Origin: Bacteroidales bacterium
GTDB taxonomy: Bacteria > Bacteroidota > Bacteroidia > Bacteroidales > P3
Length of the DNA: 64,000 nt
Direction of reading: 5' to 3'
Assembly (NCBI GenBank): GCA_017483575.1
Contig: JAFUWF010000023.1
Coordinates: 1-64,000, forward strand
Part shown: one piece after another, positions 44,301-55,200 of the stretch
Position numbering within the stretch: the first letter of the stretch is position 1
Layout: every line of letters begins with the position of its first letter
The notes under the pieces: model-generated
Databases searched by the model: none
The model's input: only the letters and a program-made list of their open reading frames with translations
What the model was told of the DNA's origin: nothing
Translations under genes and position numbers: made by a program

Positions 44301-45910
44301 GTCGTCTGGCCGTTCAGCCCTCCGACGGTATAGCTGTTGGCGGCCACGGCGGAGGCTACCACCGTCCCCACGGCCATGTCGTACACCGTATACGTGGCTC
44401 CCGCCACGGCATCCCACGACAGCGACACCGTTGTATCCGTCGTGCTGTCCACCTGCAGGTGCTGTACATCGCCGCACTGCGGCAGCTGCTCCAGCGTCAG
44501 GTCGTCGAGGGCCAGGTAGCCCGTGCCGCCCCTCAGCACCACCAGCGCCACATACGCATTCGTCGACGGCGACCCCGTCAGCGGCACCACGCAGTGACGC
44601 ATGTCGGTGCCCTGGACCTGCACCGTGTCCACCAGCGTGAAGCTACCGATATTCGAAGGGTCGCTCACCGTGCCCACATACAGAACGCCGTTGCCCGTGG
44701 CGCTGTTCGTGCGGCACCAGAAGGAGATCCGGTTGCCATCCATCGGGTACGCCGTCACGTCCAGCTGCGGCAGCACCACGGCCTGCGTGTCGGGGTAGCT
44801 GGCGCTGCCGCCGGGATAGAAATACAGATAGCGCGTCCCCGAATGGGCATACGCCGAATTGGTGCTCGCGCTGTAGGGGTAATACGTGTAGCTCCCCGAG
44901 CCGGTGGAATAGCGCTCCATGCACCACGGCAGGCGCAGCGCATTGGTGCCGCCCTGCAGCTCCTCGTTCTCGAACGTCCAGGTATGCGGCAACGCTCCCA
45001 GCACCCCGCACTCCGTCCGCACGTCGACCGCCGCGGGCAACGACTCCGCGCCGCCACCGCAATGGGCCCTGACGAGGAAGGAATACTGCGTGTTCGGTGC
45101 CAACCCCGTGGCCGTGAAGAAGGTCGCCGTGAGGCCGCTGGCCAGCAGCGTGTCCGCACCGCCGGCGTTCATGCTCACACTGTAGGTGGCACCGCTGTTG
45201 TACACGTCCACCCAGCTGATGGTCGCGCTGGTCTGCGCCACCGTATCCACCGCGAGGTTCGTCAGCCTGCGGCACGTCGCCGCCGCGGCCTCACAGCCCG
45301 CCAGGCGCATCACCGGACGGTACTGGTACCTGGCGCTCGAGCCACCGTACGTGGCCGACCCCGGCACGGGATTCTGGCTGTCGCTGTAGCGCACCAGGGT
45401 CTTGTACTCCGACCCCGTGCTGCTCGTCGCAAACTTGCGCGACGTGCCGTCCTGGCCCGACGAGTTGTCGTGCACTATCACCATCAGGTTCCCGTCGCCG
45501 TCGTAGTAGAACGGCGTCGACAGCGCGTAGTTGTTCCACCCATGCACGCAGCTCAGCGGGCCCTGGTACACCAGCACAGCGCTGGCATCCACCACCTCGT
45601 AGTCCGACGTCGAGGCAAAACCACCCTTCTCCGTATACTTCAGGTAAATCCTCACATCCGAGGCGAACGACATCGTGTTCATCGAGCCCAGGTAGAACCC
45701 TATCGTGTCTATCGTCATCGCACCGGCAAACTCCTCGGCATCGAAAATCATCTCGCTCAACGAATAATTGTAATAATTGTTCACCGGCGCCGTATACGCC
45801 GAGCCTGTGCTGTCGCCACTGGCCACCACCACGGGCATGCACTGTGCGCCCGCAACAAAAGGAATTGCCAGCATCGCGGCAACCATCAACGTTCGTAGGT
45901 GTGTCTTCAT
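41399..45910 (-). CDS. Surface protein with fibronectin-III repeats and T9SS type A domain
   Basis: The 1,503-residue protein (from MKTHLRTLMVAAMLAIPFVAGA) has a signal peptide and an N-terminal domain of the 'ATPYYYDGGNLMV' kind also found in the giant neighbour. Six or so fibronectin-III-like units alternate with 'LPYVEDFE...CW' jelly-roll segments and 'CLLSFYCTDYYSDGWNG' units. Near the C-terminus is one B-repeat (MGSVSSSVPTGQ ... RWTDGGADV). The final 70 residues (VYSAEGRIVVRGAEGRDVCV ... YMVKVGEAAASRVVVVR) are a type A sorting domain, nearly the same as in the next gene. Cell-surface adhesion is plausible but inferred. Confidence 0.85.
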   Translation of the reverse strand: MKTHLRTLMVAAMLAIPFVAGAQCMPVVVASGDSTGSAYTAPVNNYYNYSLSEMIFDAEEFAGAMTIDTIGFYLGSMNTMSFASDVRIYLKYTEKGGFASTSDYEVVDASAVLVYQGPLSCVHGWNNYALSTPFYYDGDGNLMVIVHDNSSGQDGTSRKFATSSTGSEYKTLVRYSDSQNPVPGSATYGGSSARYQYRPVMRLAGCEAAAATCRRLTNLAVDTVAQTSATISWVDVYNSGATYSVSMNAGGADTLLASGLTATFFTATGLAPNTQYSFLVRAHCGGGAESLPAAVDVRTECGVLGALPHTWTFENEELQGGTNALRLPWCMERYSTGSGSYTYYPYSASTNSAYAHSGTRYLYFYPGGSASYPDTQAVVLPQLDVTAYPMDGNRISFWCRTNSATGNGVLYVGTVSDPSNIGSFTLVDTVQVQGTDMRHCVVPLTGSPSTNAYVALVVLRGGTGYLALDDLTLEQLPQCGDVQHLQVDSTTDTTVSLSWDAVAGATYTVYDMAVGTVVASAVAANSYTVGGLNGQTTYTFGVRANCTDGDGVVATLTVQTACAPAVLPYVEDFEAGGNYGCWTTVQTAASTGLNSSHPYSGSSAFRFYYSANPPQYLVSPLLAGTGDGVQLEFSYANEDNGYPESFAVGYSTTSNAPSSFTWLPEVTDIATGRQYVRYSEILSAPGIKYVAIKCTSNDQYYLYIDSLVVTEAPNCLPVSNLTVDSASTGSVWLSWSDLSNDGATYTVYMDTVALAVGLSDTEYEVEDLDPATAYTFSVVANCSPEDASEAVSVSALTECGAESCLLSFYCTDYYSDGWNGAYISVVQSGTEMGTVACAVSNETYTVQVCSGAPVALMWHGGQYDEEAIFTVRDGGGDSVFACAMEEADQFPQTSPFFTLATPCPACLVPVVTVDSVGTDAVAISWTEGNAIGYNVYVNDTIVEAQGITDNSYTITGLAASTDYTVSVEAICSASDTSARGTVQVVTECGGGRCDIVIVTGESGLLGAGIDVMQGAAVVESFYDVSSMMASDTISVCSGVPITFVYHQTPYVDYGFAGMISFTVTNGGGAQIYDCASGTNMVDGDTFLTIADACPSCSTPQVELASMTETTATIRWTATAGSYDILLDGVPVQAGVADSTYTFTGLSAATDYVFGVVAVCSAGDTADVATLSVRTPCSPVGTLPYAESFDEGLGCWTTVSNSADGQPWFYQGSDSYLASHSGSGMAMSVSYTTHAVNADAWLVSPQVVLPAAGSDSLLMSWWFAVDGEYPEDNYEVRISTTTNEVASFTIQLDNVEPTALNGEWTQRTVDLTPYAGQAVYVAFHHYNSYDADFLAIDDVEIYESESGEPEVTYYEVDVSSGDARMGSVSSSVPTGQVAEGTVMTVSATPADGYRFLRWTDGGADVSTDNPYTFTVSADVHLVALFEASVGIVDVEGADVTVYSAEGRIVVRGAEGRDVCVYDVNGRCVRQLAAAEETEEIAVSASGVYMVKVGEAAASRVVVVR

Positions 45911-45937
45911 AATGTTTAGTGTTTTATTTTCAAAGTG

Positions 45938-45969
45938 CAAAGGTACAAACTTTTTTCCACTCCACCAAA
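45938..45969 (-). promoter_or_regulatory. Promoter of the 1,503-residue surface protein
   Basis: On the minus strand TTTG (45969-45966), a 20-nt spacer and TACCTTTG (45945-45938). The leader to the ATG at 45910 is about 20-25 nt. Confidence 0.75.
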
Positions 45970-46036
45970 TTTTCCCCTAAAAAATACTTGTCCCAAACCC
46001 CTATCTACCAGCCCCCTACCTCGACACTTCTCATAC

Positions 46037-46129
46037 AGTATGCATATAGTATACATATACTTCTCATATAGTATTCATATACTGTATATAAATACTATAT
46101 GAGAAGTATATGTATACTATATGTATACT
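46037..46129. repeat. 31-bp perfect inverted repeat (large hairpin)
   Basis: The 31-bp arm at 46043-46073 is the exact reverse complement of 46093-46123, with a 19-nt loop. Allowing one mismatch, pairing continues to 46037 and 46129. The sequence is almost all A and T, with repeated CATATAGTATAC and CTTCTCATA pieces that also form two imperfect direct repeats on the left side. Confidence 0.9.
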
Positions 46130-46204
46130 ATATAAGAACAGTCGAATAAAACAGCTCTTTGACCCGTGCCCAGAGGGGAGGGCGGGGAAAGGGAGAGAGG
46201 GGTG

Positions 46205-46245
46205 CAAAAAAAGGGCGAGCGCCGGATTTACTCCGGCGCCCGCCC
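46205..46245 (-). terminator. Intrinsic terminator of the giant B-repeat protein gene
   Basis: On the minus strand GGGCGGGCGCCGGA pairs with TCCGGCGCTCGCCC (one mismatch), followed by eight T. It lies about 40 bp after the stop. Confidence 0.9.
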
Positions 46246-46284
46246 CAGCTATGGCCCTACTCGAGGGCCTGGCGTAATCTGTGG

Positions 46285-49200
46285 TTAGCGAACCACGACG
46301 ACACGCTTGGCAGGAGCGCTACCGACCTTGACCAGGTAGACACCAGTGGTGTTCATGGTGAACTCCACGGTCTCGGTGGCGGCAGCCTGCGTGCGGACGA
46401 CGCGGCCGTTGACATCGTAGATGTAGATATCGAGGTTCTCAGCACCCTTGACGATGATCTTGCTGTCGGCGCTGTAGATGTTCACGTCGGCGCCGTCAAC
46501 ATCCTCGATACCGACCTCGTCGGCTTCGAAGTAAGCGGTGAGGGTGACGTCGGCGATGGCGTTGAACTCGTAGTGGGCGTTGGTGGTACCATCGCTCCAG
46601 CGGACGAAGTGATAACCGTTGTTGGCGACAGCCTCGAGGGTCACGACAGCACCATGGCTGTACTCGCCGCTACCGGTGACGTAGCCCATGGTCTCGTCGT
46701 TGGCGGTGGCGTTGATGGTGTAGGTGATGGCCTCGAAGTTGGCGGTGAGGGTGGTGTCGGACTCGACGACGATGGTGACGGTCTCGGTGGTGGCACCGTT
46801 GCTCCAACCGATGAAGCGGAAGCCTTCGTTGGCCTCGGCAGTGGCGGTGAAGGTCTCGCCAGCGGCGACGGTGATTTCACCGGCGGGGTTGACAGAGCCC
46901 ATGGCGCTGTTGTTCACGTTGACGGTCACAGTGTAGTTCTGAGTCTCGATGGTGAGAAGGAGGGTCACAATGCTGTCGCAACCGTTGACGGTCTGGCCGT
47001 TGAAGGTGTACTCGCCACTCTCGGTGTAGACAGTGTCGTTCCACTCGTAGCTGCCGGTAGCGGTGGCCTCGATGGTGGTGTTGACGCTGTTGTTGATGGT
47101 GAGGTAGAGAGTGACCGTGCTGTCGCAACCCGTGGCGGTACCCTGCTCGAAGGTGTAGAGGTAGGTGCCGGTGGAGGTGTACTCAACATTGTTGGCATTC
47201 CAGGTGTAGGTGTCGCAAGCGGTGTCGAAGACGGTGACGTCGACAGCCTGGTTGATGGTCAGGTGCAGGGTCACGATGCTGTCGCAGCCGTTGGCGGCCA
47301 TGAGGTTGAGGGTGTAGTCGCCACTCTGGGTGTAGAACTCACCGTTCCACTCGTAGCTGCCGCAAGCCGTGGCGTTGCTCTCGCCGCCGATGGCGGGCTC
47401 GTTGATGGTGAGGATGAGGGTGACGACACTGTCGCAACCATTGGCGGCGGTGAAGGTCTGGGTGTAGACACCTTCCTCATCATAGGTGATGCCGTTCCAC
47501 TCGTAGTCGCCGCAGGAAGAGGCGGAGATCAGCTCGTCGTAGGCACCATTGATGGTGAGGTTGAGGGTGGCAGTGGCGGTGCAGCCGTTGGCATCCTCGA
47601 TGCTAGCGGTGTAGGTGCCACTGGTGGTGTAGGTCTGGTTGTTGACGTTCCAGGTGTAGCTCTGGCACTCAATAGCGGTCTCGGTGGTGTTCACCGGGGT
47701 GTTGATGGTCAGGTGCAGGGTGGCCACGCTGTCGCAACCATTGCTGGTCAGGCTGGCGGTGTAGTCGCCGCTGGCGGTGTAGGTCTGGCCGTTCCAGGTG
47801 TAGCTCTCGCAGGCAACCTGGGTCTCCTCGCCGCTGAGGCTGAGGGCCTCGAAGGTGGCCATGACGGTCACGTTCTCGGTGGCAGTGAAGACATAGGGGT
47901 TGGCGGTGCTGACGGTCTGGTTGTTCACCATCCAGCCAGTGAACTGGTAGCAGTTGTTGGCGGTGGCGGTGAGGGAGACCTGGGTGCCGTCCTCGTAGGT
48001 GCCGGCGCCTTCAACAGTACCGTTGACGGCGACAGCGCCGATGTAGTACTGGGCGGCGGGGATGGCCTCGAACTGGGCGGTGAGCTCAACATCCTCGATG
48101 ACGACGATGGTGCGCGGGTTGGTGGTCACGTTGTCGCTCCACTGGGTGAAGTAGTAACCCTCGTTGGCAACGGCCTCGATGGTGGCCTGGGTGCCGTAGG
48201 TGTACTCACCGGCGCCGGTGACGCTACCCATGGTGGCGTCGGCATTCAGCACGACGTTGTAGGGCAGGGCGGCGAAGGTGGCAGTGAGGGTGACATCGCT
48301 GGTGATGTTGAAGCTGTAGGCAGCGTTCTCGGAGAGGACAGTGCCCTCGGCGTCGGTGTAGCTCACGAAGCGGTAGCCGGTGGCGGGAACGGCATTGAGG
48401 CTGACGAGGTCGTTCTCAATGAAGTCGCTGCCGGTGCCGGAGACGGTACCGTTCTCAGCGATGACGGTGACAGTGTAGGTGGCATCGGTACGGAAGCTGG
48501 CGACGTACTCGGTGGCGCCGTCGACAGTGACAGTACGGGTGGCGGTGGTAACACCGTCGTTCCAGTTGGTGAAGAGGTAGCCGTCGTTGGCAACAGCGGC
48601 AATCTCAACCTGGGTGCCATAGGGGTAGTTGCCGGCGCCGGTGACGGTACCGCGCTCCTCCTGACCCTCGGCAACGGCGACGTTGAGGTCGAAGTTGTCG
48701 AAGTTGAAGTTGGCGATGTAGTCGGCGGCGGTGGTAGCCTGGACGGTGGCGGTAGCCTCGGTGGAGACCTCAGCGCCGTTGAGGGTCCAGTTCTCGAAGA
48801 TGTAGCCGTACTCGGGAACAGCGTTCAGGACAACATCCTCCTCGTAGGCGGCGACGTAGGTGGTCTGCTCGGCATCATCGTTGATGTAAGCGGTACCCAT
48901 GACGTCGTTGTTGCTGGCCACGGTGATGGCGAAGCCGACGAAGTTGAAGTTGGCGGTGAGGGTGGTGTTCTCGGTGATAGCCATGGTGTAGGGGTTCTCG
49001 GTGGAGACTTCCTCGCCGCCCATGGTCCAGTTAGCAAACTCGTAACCGGGGTTCGGGGTGGCGGTGAAGGTCACATCGGCGTTGGGCAGCACGGTGGTGT
49101 GAGCAGGTATGGTGAACAGGACAGTGCCGTCCTCGACAGTATTGAGGGTGCTTTCGGCCTGAGTGTAGACATCAGCACCATTGTAATTGACAGTGAAGGA

Positions 49201-52200
49201 ATTCTCACCATCATAGGTACCGGAATGCCAGATGAAGTCGACAGCGGCATGAGGATCGACGCTGCAAGTGTAGACGGTGCCATTGGCGCCATTGGCATGT
49301 GCGATGTTCAGCACTTCGGTGCCATTCTGCATGACGCTCAGGTTGGCGCCACCACCCCAACCATCATCCCAACGGTCGCTGGCAGAGATGGCGATGCTGG
49401 CGGTAGTGCCATCGTTCCACTCAGCGGTGCCCTGTTCGGCATCGGCCTCGACAGCGACCTCGTAGCTGTTCACGAAGAAGTTGGCGGTGAGGGTCAGGTC
49501 GCCTTCAACGGTGATGGTGCGCTCGGCGCTCTCTTCGCCATCGCTCCAGTTCACGAAGTGCTGGTGCTCGGCGGGAGTGGCGGTGAAGGTGAGCTCGGTG
49601 CCATAGATGTACTCGCCGCTCTCAGCGCCTTCAATGGTGCCGAGGGTCTCGTCGTTGACAGCCAGGACGACATTGTGAGTGTCGATGAAGGCGACGGCAT
49701 TGATGGCTTCGGGTTCATTGAGGAAGGTGACGGTCTGGGTGTAGGTGGTCACGTTGGCATCGTTGACAACGAAGTGGTAGTGCTCGTTGGCGGTGAAGGT
49801 CAGCTCGACCTCGGTGCCATAGTAGTACTTGTTGCTGATCTCGGTGGCATCCTCGGGGATACGGCCATCGACGTCCTCCATGTCGTTGGTGACGCTGACG
49901 GTACCGTTCTCGACGGTGACGTTGAAGTCGTAGGTCTGGAAGCCGAAGTTGGCCTTGTAGGTGTTCTCGGCATCGGTACCCTTGACGGTGACGGTACGGG
50001 TGGCCTCGGCGGTGACGTCGTCGTCCCAGCCGGTGAACTCGTAGCCGTGGGCAGGAACAGCGGAGATGGTGACCTCGGTGTTGTACTCAGCGGTGGCGGG
50101 ACCCTCGACAGCGCCGCGGACGGCGTTGTTGACCTGGTAGGTCATGGGCATCTGGTCGCCATCGAAGAGAGCGGTGAGGGTGCTGTCGCCAGCAACATAG
50201 ATGGTGGGATTGGCGTCGGTGCCAAGAGCGGTGACGGTGTCAACATTGGCGCCCTTCCAACCTACGAAGTGGTAGTGCTCAGCAGGAGTAGCGGTGACGG
50301 CAACAGAACTGCTGAAGGCGACATCGGCGCTGCTGGTAGCCAGCGAAGGCACAGAGCCGGGGGCAGGAGCCTCGAGGACAACGAAGTCATCGATGTACAG
50401 CACGTACTTGTCATATGCAGTATACTTGATGGCCATGTACTTGGTAGCAGCAGGAACCGTGGTAGCATACTGAGTGTACGAAATGTTGTTCGTGAACACC
50501 TCTGTCTCCCAGGTGAAGCTGGAAGGATCGTTGTCGGTGGTGGAGTAGCCGAACTGGAACGACTCGGTATAGGTAGCGGACTGAACCTTATAGTTGAAGG
50601 TGACAGTCAGATCGCCAGAAGCGTTGAATTCGGGCGAGATGAGGTACTGCGGCGGGTTAGTGGAATAGTAGAAACGGAAACTACTAGTATTAGTAATTCC
50701 AGTGCTGCTGTGGCAGCTGTTCAACGTCCAGTCGCCAAGGCTCTCGAAGGTCTCGTTGAAGATTTCGACGGGATCGGGAGCGTTGTTGGGATCGTCGACA
50801 TAGACGCCACCCATCTCGATATCCTCAGTGTTGGCAGTGAGGGTGTAGACCTCGAAGTCGAGGACAGCGGTGATGGTGCTGTCGGTGGTGACGGCGAAGG
50901 TCAGGGGGTTGGCATTGCCAAGGCTGTTACCATTCTGATCCTCCCAGCGGAGCAGACGGTAAGGCTCAGCCACGGTGGCAGTGAGGGTCACCTCGTCGAG
51001 GTACTCGACATCGATGTTGTCCTCGGTGGTGCCAGTGATGGCCACGGTGCCGGTAGCGCCATGGTTAAGCTGGGTATTGGCAACAATGTGGTAGGTGTTC
51101 TTGGCGAAGTTGGCGGTCAGCGTGATGTCGCGGAGGATGGTGACTTCCTGAGGATTGTCGGTGAGGTGCTCGTCGGCGCTGTTGGTCCAATCCACGAAGT
51201 GGTAACCGTAGTTGGCCTGGGCCTTGAAGCTGGCAGCCGTGTTGTAGGCACCCTGAGCGGTAGCCTCAGAAGTGAAGTTGTTGACCTCGGGACCGGGAAC
51301 GTAACTGTAGCCGAAGGTGGTCTTGGGCATGAAGTTGCGCTGAGAGGCAGAAATAGCATCCACACTGCCGTAGTTATAGCCCTGGACACTGGCACCAATA
51401 ACGCGCTGGCCGTAGAAAGTCGTGCCGGGATAGGAGCTGCTCACTTCGTCCTGAATGAACTCGACAAGCAGGTTGCCTCCGTTATAGGTATAAGGAGTAG
51501 CGAAATTGATAACCATCTGGCTATTGGTGACGTTCACAGTGCCTTCATAGACATTGGTGGCGCCGCTCTCGAAGCTGCTCAGCGAAGTGGAAGCAGTCTC
51601 CTTGAGGTTAACCTGCCAATTACCATTAATAGTAGTGATGGAAGACTGAGAGGTGTAGAAGGTCATCTTGCTGATGGTGGAGCCTGTGACAACGCCAGCC
51701 TCGGCCATCGTGGCAGCAGGATAAACCACCTGGCTGCGCTGGTAATCGTCGGCACAGTAGCCATAGACAGGAACATAACTATTTGTGTTGGTACCATCGG
51801 CGACGGTAGCCTCAGCGTTGATGGGCTGGGCGTTGGGATCGAGCAGGCCGATACCGACACCACCCATGGCCTCGTCGTTGACAAGGGCGGTCATGGTGTA
51901 CTGGTGGACCTGGAAGTTGGCGATGAGGGCAGTATCGTCTATGACGGTGTAGCTGTACGTGGCCTCAGTGCTGATGACATCACCATCGGCATTGGTCCAG
52001 CTGACGAAGTCGTAGCCGTACTCGGGAGTGGCCACGAGGGTCACAGTGCTCTCGAAGTCGACGGTGGCAGAGGCGTCGTCGTTGACCTTGGCGCTACCCA
52101 TGGTGGCGTCGGCGCTGGCAACGGTGACGGTGTACTGGTCGCGCTCGAAGAGGGCGGTGAGGGTGGTGTCCTGAGTGAGGGTGAAGATGAAGTCGTCGCT

Positions 52201-55200
52201 AGGATCGGCAACGGTAGTGCCGTCGAAGCTCCAACCGGCGAAGACGTAACCGTGCTTGGGGGCGATGGTGGCCTGGAGCTCGGTGTTGTAGTCGTAGGTG
52301 TTGGTAGCGGAGAGCTCGATGGTGTCAGCGGTGGGGACGAGAGCGATGCTCTCAACCTCGGCATCCTTGTAGACGAGGGTCACGGTGTGGGTGTCGATGG
52401 CGAAGGTGGCGGTGAAGCTCACAGGCTCGGTGAGGATGAAGCTGCGGGGGTTGTCCGTGTTCTCATCCTGCCACTGCACGAAGTGGTAGTGCTCCTTGGC
52501 GTCGGCCTTGAGGGTGACGGTCTGGCTGTAGGCCAGGTTGACGGGGTTCAGAGGCTGGTCGTTGATGGCGACGGTACCCATGTTGGCGTCGTTGGCCTGG
52601 GCCTCGACGGTGTAGTACTCATAGTCGTAGACGGCAAAGAGCTCGCGGGCCTCGCTGGCGAGGACGGAGATGCTGGCGCCGTTGACGTCGGTGTAGATGT
52701 CGTACACATCGCCGGTGGTGGGTTCCTCGTAGGTGGCGGTGAGGTCGAGGTCGTTGCCCTCGGCGTCGACCCACTTGGAGAAGTTGTAGCCGTTGTTCTC
52801 GCTGGCGGTGAGGGTGACATATTCAAGATAGTCGACGGTCTCGGTGCCGGAGACGCGACCCATCATGCGATAGTCGGCAGCCACAGCACCGGTGACGGTG
52901 AACTGGTCTTTCTTGAAGTTGGCGAAGATGAGGGTGTCCTGGGTGAGTTCCATGGGCAGCTCGACGGTCTCGCCCTGAAGGTTGGTCCAGTTGTCGAACA
53001 GATAGCCGTAGACGGGCTCGTTGGTGAGCTGGGCGTTGATCTCGGTGAGGTAGTCGTAGGTGAAGCTGGCATCGTTCTCGGAGACCCAGGCGCCGCCGCG
53101 GATGTAGCCATCTTCGTCAGGATTGACGTCGATGTAGACGGTGTAGGGCAGCGGGCTGACGGTGGCGGTGAGGACGGTGTCCTCGGTCACCTCGAAGGTG
53201 AAGGGGTTCTCGGTGGAGACAATCTCGTCGTGCTGGTTCTTCCAGCCGGCGAAGCTGTAGCCGTAGTCCTCAGTGAAGGAGACGGTGGCATAGCTGCCGT
53301 GGATGAAGGGCTCGGTGGCCTCGGCGCCGTTCTCGTCGGTGACGACGGTGGTGCCGTGGCTAGCATCGGCCACGGTGGCAACGATGGTGTGGTTGTCGCG
53401 CACGAAGTGGGCCACGAGGTTCAGGGCCTCGAAGACCATCTCGCTGTACTCGGCGTTCTGGCTCAGCCAAGCGGTCTGGTCAGCATAGGTCCAGTGGCTG
53501 AACACCCAGTGGTCGTTGGCGGTGGCCGTGAAGGTCACGTTGTCGCTGAACTGGGGGCTGAGGCTGCTGGCGTTGGCGACACCGGCCTCGACGGGCTCGG
53601 CAGCAACGCTGACGGGATACTCGGTGAAGGAGAAGTTGGCGGTGAGGGTCATGGGCTGCTCAACGGTGACCCAGTAGTCGGCAGAGGTGCTGACGAGCTC
53701 GGTGCCATTGTACCAACCGGTGAAGTTGCTGTAGCCACCGGGGACGGCCTCAGCGTGGACAAGCACCTGGGTCATGAAGTCGACGGTGACGCTGGTGCCC
53801 TCGTAGTCGGCGAAGCTGACGGAACCCATGTCGACATCGTTGGAGGCGATGGTGAGGGTCATCTGCTCGGCATCGTAGACCGGGGTCAGGACGATGTCGT
53901 TCTCGACAGCGAAGGTGTAGGGGTTGGAGGTGCTGAGGACCTCATTCCACTCGTAGACGTAAGGATCAACAAGGTCGGTGATGGAGTAGACACCATTGTT
54001 GAGCAGGTCGTTGGCCTCGTCAAGGGTCATGGTGGTGGCATTGACATGCTCACCGTTCTCACCATAGGAATCAAAGATAACAACGTCATTGTTCTCATCG
54101 AAGGTGAGCATCACGGTGGCATCGTCGAGGGTACGATTGAGGAAGTAAACGCGCTCGCTCAACTGACGAGCAACATTCCAGGAGACGAAGGTGTAGTGCT
54201 CGTCGATGTCGACGGCCTCAACGGTGGCCTCGGTGGTGTAGGCGAAGCTGTTGGTCTCGTTGCCCTCGGCATCCTTGACGGTGTAGGTGGCAACGGCGGG
54301 ACCGTTGACGGTGACGCTGTAGACATCGGGCTCGAAGACGGGATGGAAGGTAGCGTCAGCGATGACACGGTAGGCGCGCTCGGCGTTGGTCATGTCGTCG
54401 TCGGCCCACTTCACGAAGTGGTAGTGGGGGTCGGCAACGGCAGTGAGGGTAGCGGAGGAACCGAAGGTGTAGGTGCCCAGGCCTTCGACGTGACCGTGCT
54501 CGGTCTCGGCAGCGACCTCGTAGGAGGCGATGCCAAAGTGGCCGATCAGGCTGTAGGGCTGCAGGACCTCGTCGATGACGAGAGGATTGTCGGTGCTGAA
54601 GACGGTGCCGTCCTCGTTGCGCCACTCGATGAACTGGAAGCCAGTGTTGGCGGTGGCGGTGAGGGTAGCGGTGGTACCGTAGTCGTACATATTATTATTA
54701 TAGGGGCTGTCGCCGGCCACAGAACCCATGCGGGCCTGGTTGGCGTTGGCGGTGGCAACATTGACCTCGAACTGGCCATAGCCGTAGACGACGGTGAAGG
54801 CGGTGTCACTAGTGACAACGACCTCCAGCTCGTTGGTGTCGGTGGCGATGGGTTCGAGACCCTCGACGCTGGTCTGCTCACCGGCATACCAGGCGGCGGT
54901 GCGCATGTTGGTGGCGGGGGTGGAGGTCAGCAGGACGTTGTCGCCCCAGTGGATGGTGGTCGGATTGGTGGCAGCGGTACCCATCCCGACACCGGCGTCG
55001 GTGGTGAGGTAGGTGAAGCTGACGGTCTGCTCGGGAGCAGGGCCGATGTAGAGGGTGTAGTCCTCGGCGGCGGCATAGGTGCTGGTGAAGCAGGCGTCGT
55101 GGGCGCCTTCCTCATTGCCATCGACATAGCTGTCGAAGTAGCTGTCGGCGCCAGCCACGCGGATGCGGTAGTAACCCTCGGCAGTGCCCTCGGGGATGGC

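Larger units (their letters stand above)
45911..46284. other. Intergenic region with promoter, large hairpin and terminator
   Basis: On the minus strand this 374-bp stretch carries, in order, the terminator of the giant gene (46245-46205), an AT-rich large inverted repeat (46037-46129) and the promoter of the downstream surface protein (45969-45938). No gene is supported. Confidence 0.8.

Noticed and set aside
42212..45898. Long plus-strand open frame opposite the 1,503-residue surface protein
   Set aside because: Arg/His-rich antisense shadow with no domain; same codon-bias explanation.
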